This document shows, piece after piece, positions 20,034 to 28,849 of a stretch of 64,000 nt of DNA. The notes beneath the pieces are model-generated. The model was not told where the DNA came from, did no database searches, and was given only the letters and a program-made list of their open reading frames with translations. How positions within the stretch are numbered: the first letter of the stretch is position 1; each line of letters starts with the position of its first letter. Source of the stretch: Salirhabdus salicampi (GTDB taxonomy: Bacteria > Bacillota > Bacilli > Bacillales > Alkalibacillaceae). Where the stretch lies: assembly GCF_024259515.1 (NCBI RefSeq), contig NZ_JANBWE010000002.1, positions 496,001-560,000 of the forward strand. The letters are read 5' to 3'. Both the position numbers and the translations under genes were made by a program.

Positions 20034-21206
20034 TTATCCGTCGACTCGTTCAGCTTGCCAATAATATTCACTAAACACTTCTGCAAATACGTCTGCTGTA
20101 CGATAAACCTCACTCAAATGATTTTCAACTCCACCCATCTCAACTAAAATAGCGCGAGTTGATAAATCTTGATTATATTTACCGTCAACCCCAACACCTT
20201 TTTTCGTAATTACCCCTCTACTAATTCCGGGATATTTTTCATCTAATCTCTCATGGAGTTCAGTAGCCAGTTTTAAGTTCTCTTCATATTGCTCATGCTC
20301 CGCACCAATCACGAAAAAGATCCGTCCATAATTTTCACCGTTAATTTCCTTTGTTGTTTTGGCTCTCGGTTGTGCATCACGGTGGAAGTCAAAAATAAAT
20401 TGTAGATGCTCATTCGACTTTAATGCGTTTTGAACAACTGGTCTTGAGGCACGATACGAGTCCCCGTACGTCCAACTGTTTTCTAACAAAATATCATAGA
20501 TATCCGTATCGTCATGAATAGCTCCAATCCCGTAATTTTTTAGACTAGAAGCAAACCGCTCGTTCACTAGGGTAATATTAACTTCAGAGTGCATCGCAGC
20601 ATTAGCTGCTGTTCCTTCTGGTAAATGTGGCAGGAATGATTCCCGGTTATGAGTTGAATAAACTAGGACTACGTTTCTCCCCTCAGTCGTTAAATCAGGT
20701 TGTTCATCATTGTTCGGTGCACTCGGTGGTGCTGGTTCTTCTTCCATTCCTACGTTAGCCTCCGGTTCTTCCTGTAATGCTTCTGGAGGTGGTGCTGATT
20801 CAATAGGTAAGTTTGTATAGTCTGTCCCTTCACCTGCTACAATAATTTCACTATCAAAAAATTCGAACCCTGGCAATTCCCTACCGAGCAATGATCTTGA
20901 ATCATCGGGTTTCACGTTAATTGCAGTCTGGAATAGTATAGGAGACAATTTGATCTCTTCCACATCGTCTGGAAGCGCGTGCTCATATAAACGATTTTCA
21001 AAATGAAAGAAATATAAAAACGAAGAGCCGTTTACATCATTTGTCCAATTCGACACTTCCGCTGAAGATAGCCGGTATGAAGGATTCATAGAAGTTAACA
21101 GTCCTATGAACAGAAATAATATTGCTATACTTACAATGAGAAAGAGTAGACCTTGATAGATTTGTTTGACGCACTTAAATACTTCGTCCCGTTTACGTTT
21201 TGGCAT
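20034..21206 (-). CDS. spoIIP: Stage II sporulation protein P (engulfment hydrolase)
   Basis: This 390-residue SpoIIP is an amidase/endopeptidase that degrades septal peptidoglycan with SpoIID and SpoIIM so the mother cell can engulf the forespore. A membrane anchor (about 18-39) is followed by a Pro/Glu-rich linker (about 130-165) and the catalytic domain beginning VVLVYSTHNRESF, with DFHRDA and VEMGGVENH further on. The SD GGAGG is well placed but lies within a 19-bp hairpin that ends at the ATG. It lies downstream of gpr. Confidence 0.95.
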   Translation of the reverse strand: MPKRKRDEVFKCVKQIYQGLLFLIVSIAILFLFIGLLTSMNPSYRLSSAEVSNWTNDVNGSSFLYFFHFENRLYEHALPDDVEEIKLSPILFQTAINVKPDDSRSLLGRELPGFEFFDSEIIVAGEGTDYTNLPIESAPPPEALQEEPEANVGMEEEPAPPSAPNNDEQPDLTTEGRNVVLVYSTHNRESFLPHLPEGTAANAAMHSEVNITLVNERFASSLKNYGIGAIHDDTDIYDILLENSWTYGDSYRASRPVVQNALKSNEHLQFIFDFHRDAQPRAKTTKEINGENYGRIFFVIGAEHEQYEENLKLATELHERLDEKYPGISRGVITKKGVGVDGKYNQDLSTRAILVEMGGVENHLSEVYRTADVFAEVFSEYYWQAERVDG

Positions 21207-21275
21207 GGTTCTATCCTCCGAATCATTTCTAGTATCTCTACTAAACGTTATGGTAGTGATTCGAAAAATAGAACC
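21207..21275 (-). promoter_or_regulatory. SD-sequestering hairpin before spoIIP
   Basis: The minus-strand arms GGTTCTATTTTTCGAATCA (21275-21257) and TGATTCGGAGGATAGAACC (21225-21207) pair along all 19 positions, three as GU wobbles, around a 31-base loop. The 3' arm contains the spoIIP SD GGAGG and ends next to the ATG. A transcript reading through from gpr would fold this way; a transcript beginning in the loop could not. Confidence 0.8.
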
Positions 21276-21282
21276 TTCTTTT

Positions 21283-22389
21283 TTATTTCGTATAGTCTTC
21301 CATATTTTCTTCCGTTACTGCAGTGTGAAGCGCACCATTAATTCCTGAAGCAATGAGCTCTGCCATATCCTCTATAAAACCATCTACTTCTTTTGGTGTA
21401 ACCATCAAATTATGACCTAACGGTGTTAACACTTCTTGAATTAATCTTCGTTTCTCTTGATCAGATAATTGGCCTACAATCCCTAAAAATTGTTTCCGTT
21501 GATCATCTTCAGGTAAGTCTTCCTCGGTAAGCACTCGACGTTCACCAAATGTCATTCCTGCCGGGACTAATGATCTTGAAGGCTTTCCTTCATCTTTAAT
21601 TTCTCTACCAAAATGTTTCAAAATAAAGTCAATCGTGTCACTTGTAATCGTCACAGCATCAACAACTGTTGGGACACCGATTGAGATTACCGGAATACCT
21701 AACGTTTCTTTGCTTAACTCCTTACGTTTGTTGCCTACACCTGAACCGGGATGTATACCTGTATCTGATACTTGAATCGTCGCATTGACTCGCTCGATTG
21801 AACGGGAAGCAAGTGCATCGATAGCTATAACAAAATCAGGCTTTACCTTTTTTACGATTCCCAATATAATATCACTCGTTTCAATACCTGTTAGCCCCAT
21901 GACGCCAGGAGATATAGCCGAAACTGGACGATATCCTTCTGACACTTGCTCTGGCTGAAGAGCAAATAAATGGCTTGTCACAAGCATCCGTTCTACCGAC
22001 ATCGGTCCTAATGCATCAGGAGTGACTTGCCAGTTTCCTAATCCGACAATTAAGCAGGTCGCATCCTTTTTAATATTACTTTTATCCAAAAAGCGTTCAA
22101 GTTCTTTTGCCAGACGGCTGGCCGTCTCTTTTCTCATTTTTGTATCTTGTCTCCGAATACTTTGTGTTTCCAATGTTAAATAAGAACCTGCTTTCTTGCC
22201 TATCGCTTCCGACCCTTCTTCATCTATCTCAACATATGTAATTTTTAAATCTCCATCTTTTCTTTCGTCAATTTTGACACCTTTAATATCGGTTTCCTTT
22301 TGTTGGTCTCGCTCTTGTTGTTCAACAAACATTTCCCTTGCCTCAACTGCTAAGTCCGTACGTACTTGATATTTTTCTTCATTATTCAT
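21283..22389 (-). CDS. gpr: GPR endopeptidase (spore SASP protease)
   Basis: This 368-residue GPR zymogen cleaves small acid-soluble spore proteins during germination. It shows the short N-terminal propeptide, then the conserved [45 protein letters not shown] and [10 protein letters not shown] blocks, and the [13 protein letters not shown] tail. The enzyme is made as a precursor in the forespore and self-processes late. A possible forespore-type promoter lies upstream. It precedes spoIIP as in B. subtilis. Confidence 0.97.
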   Translation of the reverse strand: MNNEEKYQVRTDLAVEAREMFVEQQERDQQKETDIKGVKIDERKDGDLKITYVEIDEEGSEAIGKKAGSYLTLETQSIRRQDTKMRKETASRLAKELERFLDKSNIKKDATCLIVGLGNWQVTPDALGPMSVERMLVTSHLFALQPEQVSEGYRPVSAISPGVMGLTGIETSDIILGIVKKVKPDFVIAIDALASRSIERVNATIQVSDTGIHPGSGVGNKRKELSKETLGIPVISIGVPTVVDAVTITSDTIDFILKHFGREIKDEGKPSRSLVPAGMTFGERRVLTEEDLPEDDQRKQFLGIVGQLSDQEKRRLIQEVLTPLGHNLMVTPKEVDGFIEDMAELIASGINGALHTAVTEENMEDYTK

Positions 22390-22413
22390 CCATTACCCCT
22401 CCATTCTTTCTTA

Positions 22414-22443
22414 AAGGTTTTCCATTCATAGGTTGTTTTATAC
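22414..22443 (-). promoter_or_regulatory. Possible sigma-F/sigma-G promoter of gpr
   Basis: On the minus strand GTATA (22443-22439) is followed after 15 bases by GGAAAACCTT (22423-22414), close to the published forespore pattern GYwTA and GGnrAnAnTw. gpr is known to be a forespore gene. The match is by eye only. Confidence 0.4.
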
Positions 22444-22550
22444 GACAAGAAAACTTTCTTTACACTTTCTATTGAAAACTTATTTTTGCTTTGGTAAAAT
22501 GTCTTTTGTTAAACGCTAGGAAAGTGCACTGCTTTCAGGAGGTGAAAAAC

Positions 22551-22817
22551 ATGCCAAACATTAAATCTGCAATTAAACGTGTGAAAAAGAATGACGACAA
22601 TCGCGGACGTAACCAGTCTGTTAAAGCTGAAATGCGTTCAGCCGTTAAGCGCGTAGAAAGCCTTGTAGCTCAAAACAATGCTGAAACAGCAAAGTCTGAA
22701 TTACAAGTAGCTGTAAAAAAGATTGATAAAGCTGTACAAAAAGGGCTTCTTCATAAAAATAACGGAGATCGTAAGAAATCCAACCTTTCAAAAAAAGTAA
22801 ACAAACTTAACGCGTAA
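22551..22817 (+). CDS. rpsT: 30S ribosomal protein bS20
   Basis: This 88-residue bS20 is basic and helical, starting MPNIKSAIKRVK and containing GLLHKNNGDRKKSNL. It binds 16S rRNA in the small subunit body. The ATG at 22551 follows AGGAGGTG; an upstream in-frame ATG at 22491 adds a non-conserved leader. It is monocistronic, divergent from gpr and convergent with holA, with a shared terminator. Confidence 0.98.
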   Translation: MPNIKSAIKRVKKNDDNRGRNQSVKAEMRSAVKRVESLVAQNNAETAKSELQVAVKKIDKAVQKGLLHKNNGDRKKSNLSKKVNKLNA

Positions 22818-22821
22818 TGAG

Positions 22822-22852
22822 AAAAAACGATCCTAAATGGATCGTTTTTTGT
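22822..22852. terminator. Bidirectional terminator of rpsT and holA
   Basis: AAAAAACGATCC and GGATCGTTTTTT arms with a five-base loop between the two convergent stops. Confidence 0.9.
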
Positions 22853-22859
22853 TTATTTA

Positions 22860-23894
22860 TCATTTCCTTTTTCGCAATTCCGTAATACGGTATAAGAGAA
22901 TTTCAAAGGCTAGTTGTTTCTCCATTTGCCCTTTTTTCATTTGTTCATCCGCTTCCGTTAACAGCTGCATAATTTCATATAATTGTTGTTGAGTAAAATA
23001 TGACTCCCGTTGCATCGCCATTTTTACAGCAAACGGATGTACCTTCACTTGACTAGCAATTTGTTGACGGGTATAACCTTGTCTTTTAAGCAGTTTACAT
23101 TGCAATATTAAACGAAGCTGTGAGGCAAAAAGAGCTAACAAGGCAATTGGTTCCTCATTTTGTTTCATCAAGTCTTTAAACAAGGTAATGGCCTTTTCTA
23201 ACTTTTGGTTCAAAACAGCATCAACCATTTTAAAGGCTGACGTTTCCCCGTGTTGTGATACGATACTTTCGACCATATCTTTTGTAATCTGTTTCTCATC
23301 GCCTGCATACAAAGAAACCTTTTCTAACTCCTGTTTTATGGCAAATAAGTTGGTTCCTACTTCTTCCATTAAAACATTCATCGCATCATGATCCATATGT
23401 ATATCCAGATTGTTACAAATCATGTTTACCCATTGGCTTAAATCCTTTTCTTTTGGTTGTTCACAGTGAACAACCTTGCCACTATTTTTTAATAATTTCA
23501 CGATTTTTTTCCGTTCATCAATTTTTTCATACGGTGCAACAAATATAATAACCGTATGATCTACTGGGTTTTGCAAGTAGGCTTCCAAATGCTTTGTATC
23601 ATGCTCTACCTTCGTTTTATCAGGTTTCGCTTTAAAGATTGCAGCATTTTTTATGACCAGTACCTTTCGTTCACTTATAAAAGGAATGGTTTCCGCATCA
23701 AGTAATGCCTCTTGAATCGGAGTATCATCTAAATCTTCTATTGATAAGTTCATATCATCTATTTCTTCTCCTAATGTATAGCGGATTACCCTTTTTTGAA
23801 AATCTTGTATTAAAAATGAATCATTACCAAATAATAAATATACGGGTGCAATTGAACTTTTTTTCAGTTCTTTAACTGCACTTACATATGACAT
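22860..23894 (-). CDS. holA: DNA polymerase III delta subunit
   Basis: This 344-residue HolA (YqeN) is the clamp-loader subunit that opens the beta clamp. The layout is N-terminal RecA-like region with YLLFGNDSFLI, middle lid domain, and C-terminal collar domain with LALFASQLRLI. Upstream codons to 23972 are open, but GGGGTGA is spaced for the ATG at 23894 (MSYVSAVKEL). It lies between the competence genes and rpsT, as in B. subtilis. Confidence 0.93.
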   Translation of the reverse strand: MSYVSAVKELKKSSIAPVYLLFGNDSFLIQDFQKRVIRYTLGEEIDDMNLSIEDLDDTPIQEALLDAETIPFISERKVLVIKNAAIFKAKPDKTKVEHDTKHLEAYLQNPVDHTVIIFVAPYEKIDERKKIVKLLKNSGKVVHCEQPKEKDLSQWVNMICNNLDIHMDHDAMNVLMEEVGTNLFAIKQELEKVSLYAGDEKQITKDMVESIVSQHGETSAFKMVDAVLNQKLEKAITLFKDLMKQNEEPIALLALFASQLRLILQCKLLKRQGYTRQQIASQVKVHPFAVKMAMQRESYFTQQQLYEIMQLLTEADEQMKKGQMEKQLAFEILLYRITELRKRK

Positions 23895-24207
23895 ATGTTC
23901 ACCCCATTTCTTGATACCTTTATCGTAAATCGGATGAGAAAAAAGGACAAGTTTTTTTCTTATGTAAATCAAGAGGGGAATGGAAAACCATCCCCCCCAA
24001 ATCTATATGAACGTTGGAAATGCAGCCCCGGGAATCTGTATTTCCAACGATGTTCGTTTCATTTTTATGGTGTCTAGAAATGGGGGATATTATATGTGTT
24101 AAGTCTTGACAAAGAAGGATATGGTAAGGATTTATGAAAAATTGGCAAACATATAGATTTTTTTTTCGGAATCACGTATACTAATGAAAGATATAGGAGG
24201 GGTAGTC
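23895..24207. other. Intergenic region with two hairpins between holA and yqzM
   Basis: This 313-base divergent gap shows two inverted repeats. One at 23975-23995 is GGGG-rich with a bulged A. The other at 24012-24049 has 14-base arms with one GU pair and a 10-base CCCCGGGAAT-type loop. Neither has a convincing T-run for termination. The rest is AT-rich and must hold the holA and yqzM promoters; I see no open reading frame of note. Confidence 0.6.
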
Positions 24208-24342
24208 GTGAACGAATTTGAAAAAGAAGTTCAATCAGAAAACCACGATGTAGTTGATTCCGTTAAAGGATTTTTCTCAGCGTTTATTTTCTTTATGCTT
24301 ATCTTCTTTATTGGAACAATTTTTGAAATGTTCACCCTATAA
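24208..24342 (+). CDS. yqzM: YqzM-like small membrane protein
   Basis: This 44-residue protein starts at GTG (MNEFEKEVQSENHDVVDSV) with an AGGAGGGG site, and has one C-terminal membrane helix (about 21-40). The N-terminus MNEFEK and the position divergent from holA next to comEC match B. subtilis YqzM. The function is unknown. Followed at once by a strong terminator shared with comEC. Confidence 0.8.
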   Translation: MNEFEKEVQSENHDVVDSVKGFFSAFIFFMLIFFIGTIFEMFTL

Positions 24343-24358
24343 TAAGTACGTTACATAA

Positions 24359-24389
24359 AGAGAGACTGTATCTACAGTCTCTCTTTTTT
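24359..24389. terminator. Bidirectional terminator of yqzM and comEC
   Basis: An 11-base perfect stem AGAGAGACTGT and ACAGTCTCTCT with a four-base loop and T-run on the plus strand. Confidence 0.9.
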
Positions 24390-24402
24390 CATCTAACGTA
24401 TC

Positions 24403-26634
24403 TTATGGGTAAAAAGGATAAAATGTTCCTTCCTTCTCAGTAAATTTATACATAATTGCACCATTTTCATCCGTTCGAAACACTTCCACACCTGCATTCT
24501 TTAAACGGGCAAGCACCTCCTCTGAAGGGTGACCATACCGATTCCCCCTCCCTACAGAGATTAAGGCAACTTTTGGATTGACTTGTTTTATCCACTTTTC
24601 CGAGGTGGAATATTTACTCCCATGATGTGCAACCTTTAATACATCAACTGTTAGACTTGGATACCGTTCCATCAACTCTTCTTCCACAGTAAAGCCAATA
24701 TCTCCAGTCAAAAGAAATGTTTGGCCGCCTAACAAAGCGCTAATGACAACGGAACGGTCATTTTCCTCATATGACTCGTCATCATTAGGATGTAGAATTT
24801 CAAATCGAATATCTTCAACAACTAAGTCCATATTCGCTTTCACTTTTTCATGATTCACATTCATTAGTACCTTTTCCCACTGTTCAGGGACAGTCGGGTG
24901 TGTGTACACATTTTCCACCTTAAATTGACGTAAAATAAATGGTAAACTCCCGACGTGATCTTCATCAAAATGTGTGATGATAACATGATCGACCTTTTGA
25001 ATTCCCCGTGACCATAGGAACGGTTGAATGACTTGTTCACCTGTCCCATAGGGCTGTTCACTCGGAGTGGTATTGGCAGTATCTATAAGCATGACACTTT
25101 TTCGATAAGGAAGTTCAATGACGATCGTGTCCCCTTGACCGACATCAAGCATCGTTACATACCCGTGGCGGTCAAAATATGGTTGTAGTGCTTCAATAAT
25201 TAGGATGAGTACAATCACGACACCGAAAAGAAACGTGCTTCTTCGTTTTTCACGTTCCCAATTCCGCATAAAAGTAACAAAGGTACAATAGTAAAAAATC
25301 ATACTCACGGGGGAGATTTGCCCGATCACCCAAGTAAAATCAACCTGTTGTAAAACTGGAAGTGCAACTTCTGTGATCATGAAATGATGAATAGACAATA
25401 GCGCTTCTGATATGGGGTGAAGTGGAAAAAGGGCAAGAAGAACACTTAGTAAAGTTGCAGGAATAACAAAAAAAGAAAAATAAGGAACGATAAGCAAGTT
25501 GGCAAACAATGATAACGGTTGAAGAAAATAAAACACGTTAAGTTGGAGAGGGATAACCGCAAAATAGCATATAAAGCTAATGTTTAATACATTCCAAAAC
25601 GGTGATTTAAGAAACAGGGTCTTTGATAGTAGTAAAGTAAACGTAACGAGGAAGGAAAATTGAAAGCTTAGGCTATAAGGAGCATATTTATCACTTAATA
25701 TCATAACAATTGCAGCAAAGCTTACAATGTCTGAGGTCAGCCACTTTTTATTCATAAGATTTCCAAACAGAAACGTAACCGTCATAATCGTTGCACGTAA
25801 TACAGGCGGGTCTGCTCCTGCTAGTATTGCATAGAAAGGCAAGAAAATGATGAGGATGATTGAGGTCGATTCTTTACTTACTAGACAAAAGCGCGTAAAG
25901 AACAAATAGGTCGTATATGTTATGAGACCAACATGAAGGCCGGAAATAGCTAACAGATGGGAAAGTCCCCATTGTCGGAAGGTGAGTATGATGTCATCAC
26001 TTACATTTTCATCTTCACCGAATATTAACGCATTTACCCAAGCAAACGAATCAACGGTAAGTTTGGCCTCAAGTGATGCCATTATCCACTCCCGAACAGT
26101 AAGAATGGAAGCGACCCGAGATTGGCCCGTACAAACGATATCGTCATCGTTTTGCACCCGCATCACGTAAGAGATACCTTCTTTCTTTAAATATTGACGA
26201 TAATCAAAGTTTCCTGGGTTTCTCGCTCTAGTTGGTTTTTCATATGTACCCTTTACGGTACATTGAGCACCATGTTGAAACATCCCTCTTCGCTGAGTTG
26301 GTTTTGGTACGTAAACGATGACATGTTCGTTACTTACCTTCTCTTTTATCGTAAAAAGGAAAGAATGATGAGACTCTTTTACCGTTGACACAACAATGCC
26401 TTTTATTACGTCCCCAGCTATAACAGGTTTATTTGTGGCTATAGCTGGAGCGTAATAACTAAAAAAAACAAAAGAAAGTGTACAAACGAATAAAAACAGG
26501 GAAGAGACCCGATTCGAATACAGGCCCGTTAAAAGAACAATTCCAAAAATACTAGTTCCTAGCCAAAATAGGGAGTTCACATTCCAGTAAGCAAAAAAGG
26601 CAACGATTACAATATAATGCCATTTTCCCTTCAC
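24403..26634 (-). CDS. comEC: ComEC/Rec2 DNA uptake channel
   Basis: This ComEC of about 743 residues is the membrane channel that passes single-stranded DNA during transformation. Hydrophobic N-terminal helices flank an OB-like external domain (about 45-170), then the competence domain with HLLAISGLHVGL at about 230 and many helices, then a cytoplasmic metallo-beta-lactamase domain with THFDEDHVGSL and VAHHGSKYS. The start is the GTG at 26634, spaced from TAGGTG; the GTG at 26643 overlaps that site. Last gene of comEA-comEB-comEC. Confidence 0.95.
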   Translation of the reverse strand: MKGKWHYIVIVAFFAYWNVNSLFWLGTSIFGIVLLTGLYSNRVSSLFLFVCTLSFVFFSYYAPAIATNKPVIAGDVIKGIVVSTVKESHHSFLFTIKEKVSNEHVIVYVPKPTQRRGMFQHGAQCTVKGTYEKPTRARNPGNFDYRQYLKKEGISYVMRVQNDDDIVCTGQSRVASILTVREWIMASLEAKLTVDSFAWVNALIFGEDENVSDDIILTFRQWGLSHLLAISGLHVGLITYTTYLFFTRFCLVSKESTSIILIIFLPFYAILAGADPPVLRATIMTVTFLFGNLMNKKWLTSDIVSFAAIVMILSDKYAPYSLSFQFSFLVTFTLLLSKTLFLKSPFWNVLNISFICYFAVIPLQLNVFYFLQPLSLFANLLIVPYFSFFVIPATLLSVLLALFPLHPISEALLSIHHFMITEVALPVLQQVDFTWVIGQISPVSMIFYYCTFVTFMRNWEREKRRSTFLFGVVIVLILIIEALQPYFDRHGYVTMLDVGQGDTIVIELPYRKSVMLIDTANTTPSEQPYGTGEQVIQPFLWSRGIQKVDHVIITHFDEDHVGSLPFILRQFKVENVYTHPTVPEQWEKVLMNVNHEKVKANMDLVVEDIRFEILHPNDDESYEENDRSVVISALLGGQTFLLTGDIGFTVEEELMERYPSLTVDVLKVAHHGSKYSTSEKWIKQVNPKVALISVGRGNRYGHPSEEVLARLKNAGVEVFRTDENGAIMYKFTEKEGTFYPFYP

Positions 26635-26648
26635 ATGAAACACCTAAA

Positions 26649-27221
26649 CTAATCTAATGTCGTAAAAAGTGCATTCGCTTTCTCATGAAGTTGTTTTAAT
26701 TCAATATCTTCTACATTCGCTTCTTCCAGCTTATGAAACAATTCCGAAATAAACTTCATTTTCTCCAGTGGGTTCGTATCAACAGTTAAATATGACAGCT
26801 CCACCTTTTCGACATGAACTCCCGCATCTTTAAATAATTCTAAAGCGTATGGATGGTTTCGATAATCGGTTGCATAATATACAGTTGTAATACCACTTTG
26901 AATGATGGATTTACAACACTGTAAACAAGGGAAATGTGTTACATATATTTCAGCACCTTCAGTTGCAACCCCAAATTTAGCACATTGGAGTAATGCATTC
27001 ATTTCCGCATGTACAGTGCGAACGCAATGCCCGTCAATCACATAACAGCCTTCTTCAATACAGTGAACTCCTCCTGAAACACTACCATTGTAACCACCCG
27101 CAATTATACGCTTGTCCCGCACGATTGTAGCGCCTACTTTTAATCTTTCGCACGTACTACGCAATGCTAATAAATGACTTTGCGCCATAAAATATTGATC
27201 CCAAGAAATCCGTTCACCCAT
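26649..27221 (-). CDS. comEB: ComEB dCMP deaminase-family protein
   Basis: This 190-residue zinc-dependent deaminase has HAEMNAL (His and Glu at about 71 and 73) and PCLQC (Cys at about 99 and 102), the complete zinc and proton-shuttle set of dCMP deaminases. It would convert dCMP to dUMP. In B. subtilis comEB is not essential for transformation despite its location. The ATG follows AAGGTGAT. Between comEA and comEC. Confidence 0.93.
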   Translation of the reverse strand: MGERISWDQYFMAQSHLLALRSTCERLKVGATIVRDKRIIAGGYNGSVSGGVHCIEEGCYVIDGHCVRTVHAEMNALLQCAKFGVATEGAEIYVTHFPCLQCCKSIIQSGITTVYYATDYRNHPYALELFKDAGVHVEKVELSYLTVDTNPLEKMKFISELFHKLEEANVEDIELKQLHEKANALFTTLD

Positions 27222-27286
27222 CTTATCACCTTCTTTTCTGTTGTATGAAAAGTTTACCGAAACAAGACAAATTTCGTCAATATCGA

Positions 27287-27886
27287 TTACGGAATAATAA
27301 CGAAGTCCCGTAAGCGTTCAACTGTTTTCTTACCTATTCCAGATACGTTTACGAGATCTTGTTCACTATGAAATGGCCCATGTTCCTCACGATATCGAAA
27401 AATGGCTTCAGCCTTAGCTGGGCCGATTCCAGGCAATGTTTCAATTTCTGAAATAGAAGCTCGATTTAGTCGTACTTTATCCTGTTCATTAGAGTGTATA
27501 TGAATACGTCCTTCCAGTTCTAGTTCTTCTTTGCTCCTAACAATTATGACCATTTCATCATACACTTTTTCGGCTAAATTAACCGAAAGGGGTTCAGCCT
27601 CACTTGTAAATCCTCCTGCTTTTTCGATGGCATCTACCACTCTTGCTCCCGACTTTAATTTGTAAACCCCTGGTTTTTTAACAGCCCCTTTTATATCAAT
27701 AACATGATGAACATCAGGGCTCTTATCATTAACGTCTTGTTTGTCGCTAATTTCTTCGGCGTTACTACGATCATTCGTTTCTTCCAATGAATACGATCTC
27801 CCTTGATTTTCGATAAGGGAAGAAATGATAAACAATGCCAACACAAAGAGAGCGGCCAATTTCAATACAATATCTTTCTTCATCAT
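27287..27886 (-). CDS. comEA: ComEA DNA receptor
   Basis: This protein of about 199 residues has one N-terminal membrane anchor (about 6-24), a polar linker, an SLBB-like domain (about 65-125) and a C-terminal helix-hairpin-helix pair with LPGIGPAKAEAI and VSGIGKKTVERL that binds double-stranded DNA at the membrane surface. The choice between the adjacent ATGs at 27886 and 27883 is open; the ATG at 27895 lies at the ribosome site. First gene of the comE operon. Confidence 0.93.
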   Translation of the reverse strand: MMKKDIVLKLAALFVLALFIISSLIENQGRSYSLEETNDRSNAEEISDKQDVNDKSPDVHHVIDIKGAVKKPGVYKLKSGARVVDAIEKAGGFTSEAEPLSVNLAEKVYDEMVIIVRSKEELELEGRIHIHSNEQDKVRLNRASISEIETLPGIGPAKAEAIFRYREEHGPFHSEQDLVNVSGIGKKTVERLRDFVIIP

Positions 27887-27962
27887 CACTTCCATCCTTT
27901 CATATTCATAAAAAATGCTACATACATATTAAGAAGAGCTAGGTGCAAAGGAGGGGAAAGAG

Positions 27963-28778
27963 ATGCAGTGGGGTGTTATTGGAACAGGAAATATGGGAAG
28001 AGTTTTAATTGATGCTTGGCTTAACAGTAATGCGATATTTGCTTCTGATCTTTGGATCCATAACCGAACATTATCCAAAGCTTATAACATAAAAGAGGAT
28101 TATCATGATATAAATGTTTGTTCCACAGCTGAAAAGGTTGTGCAAAAAAGCGATGTTATTTATATTTGTGTAAAACCGCTAGAAATCGTCCCTTTATTAA
28201 ATCGGTTATCACCACATATGAGCGAAAAGCAATGTGTAGTATCCATTACAAGTCCGATCTCTGTTGAACAACTAGATCAGCTAGTTCCATGTCAAACAGC
28301 CAGAATCATTCCTAGTATCATTAATCGAAGTTTACATGGTGTATCGTTACTTACCTTTGGAAAAAAAATAGAGGAACCGATGAAGGGTTACTTAATACAG
28401 AGTTGTAAATTATTTTCTGTACCAGTGGAAATTGAAGAAGCTACTACACGTGTAACGTCAGATATTGTTTCTTGTGGACCGGCTTTTTTTAGTTATTTAT
28501 TACAAGCATTTGTAAATGCTGCCTCAGATGTTACACAATTAAATAAAGAAGACGGGATTCTTTTAGCGGAAAAGATGATTGTTGGGTTCGGAAAATTAAT
28601 AGAAAACGGTCACTATTCGTTGGAAAGTCTGCAACAAAAAGTTACAGTTAAAGGTGGAGTCACTGGGGAAGGTTTAAAAGTCTTAGAGGAAGAATTAGGT
28701 GAGATATTTCACCATTTGTTCGAAGCAACACATCGTAAGTTTGATGAAGATAAAGAAAAAATTGCTGATCAATTATAA
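27963..28778 (+). CDS. comER: ComER, pyrroline-5-carboxylate reductase-like protein
   Basis: This 271-residue protein has an N-terminal Rossmann NADP-binding motif (GVIGTGNMG) and a C-terminal P5CR-like dimerisation domain with GGVTGEG. It resembles ProC, but in Bacillus the comER gene lies divergent from comEA, as here, and has been linked to sporulation and biofilm control rather than to proline synthesis. The start follows AAAGGAGGGG. Ends at a strong terminator shared with yqeM. Confidence 0.9.
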   Translation: MQWGVIGTGNMGRVLIDAWLNSNAIFASDLWIHNRTLSKAYNIKEDYHDINVCSTAEKVVQKSDVIYICVKPLEIVPLLNRLSPHMSEKQCVVSITSPISVEQLDQLVPCQTARIIPSIINRSLHGVSLLTFGKKIEEPMKGYLIQSCKLFSVPVEIEEATTRVTSDIVSCGPAFFSYLLQAFVNAASDVTQLNKEDGILLAEKMIVGFGKLIENGHYSLESLQQKVTVKGGVTGEGLKVLEEELGEIFHHLFEATHRKFDEDKEKIADQL

Positions 28779-28811
28779 TATTATTACGATATATCGTTCG
28801 AAAATCCTGCT

Positions 28812-28849
28812 AAAAAGGAGGGAGCAATTTTATGCTTCCTCCTTTTTTG
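28812..28849. terminator. Bidirectional terminator of comER and yqeM
   Basis: Arms of about 15 bases (AAAAAGGAGGGAGCA and TGCTTCCTCCTTTTTT) with one GU pair. The right arm is also the last codons of yqeM, so the coding end doubles as a terminator stem. Confidence 0.85.

Noticed and set aside
24106-24134. TTGACA as a sigma-A -35 for yqzM
   Set aside because: No acceptable -10 at 16-18 bases; the TATACT at 24177 lacks a -35 at the right distance.
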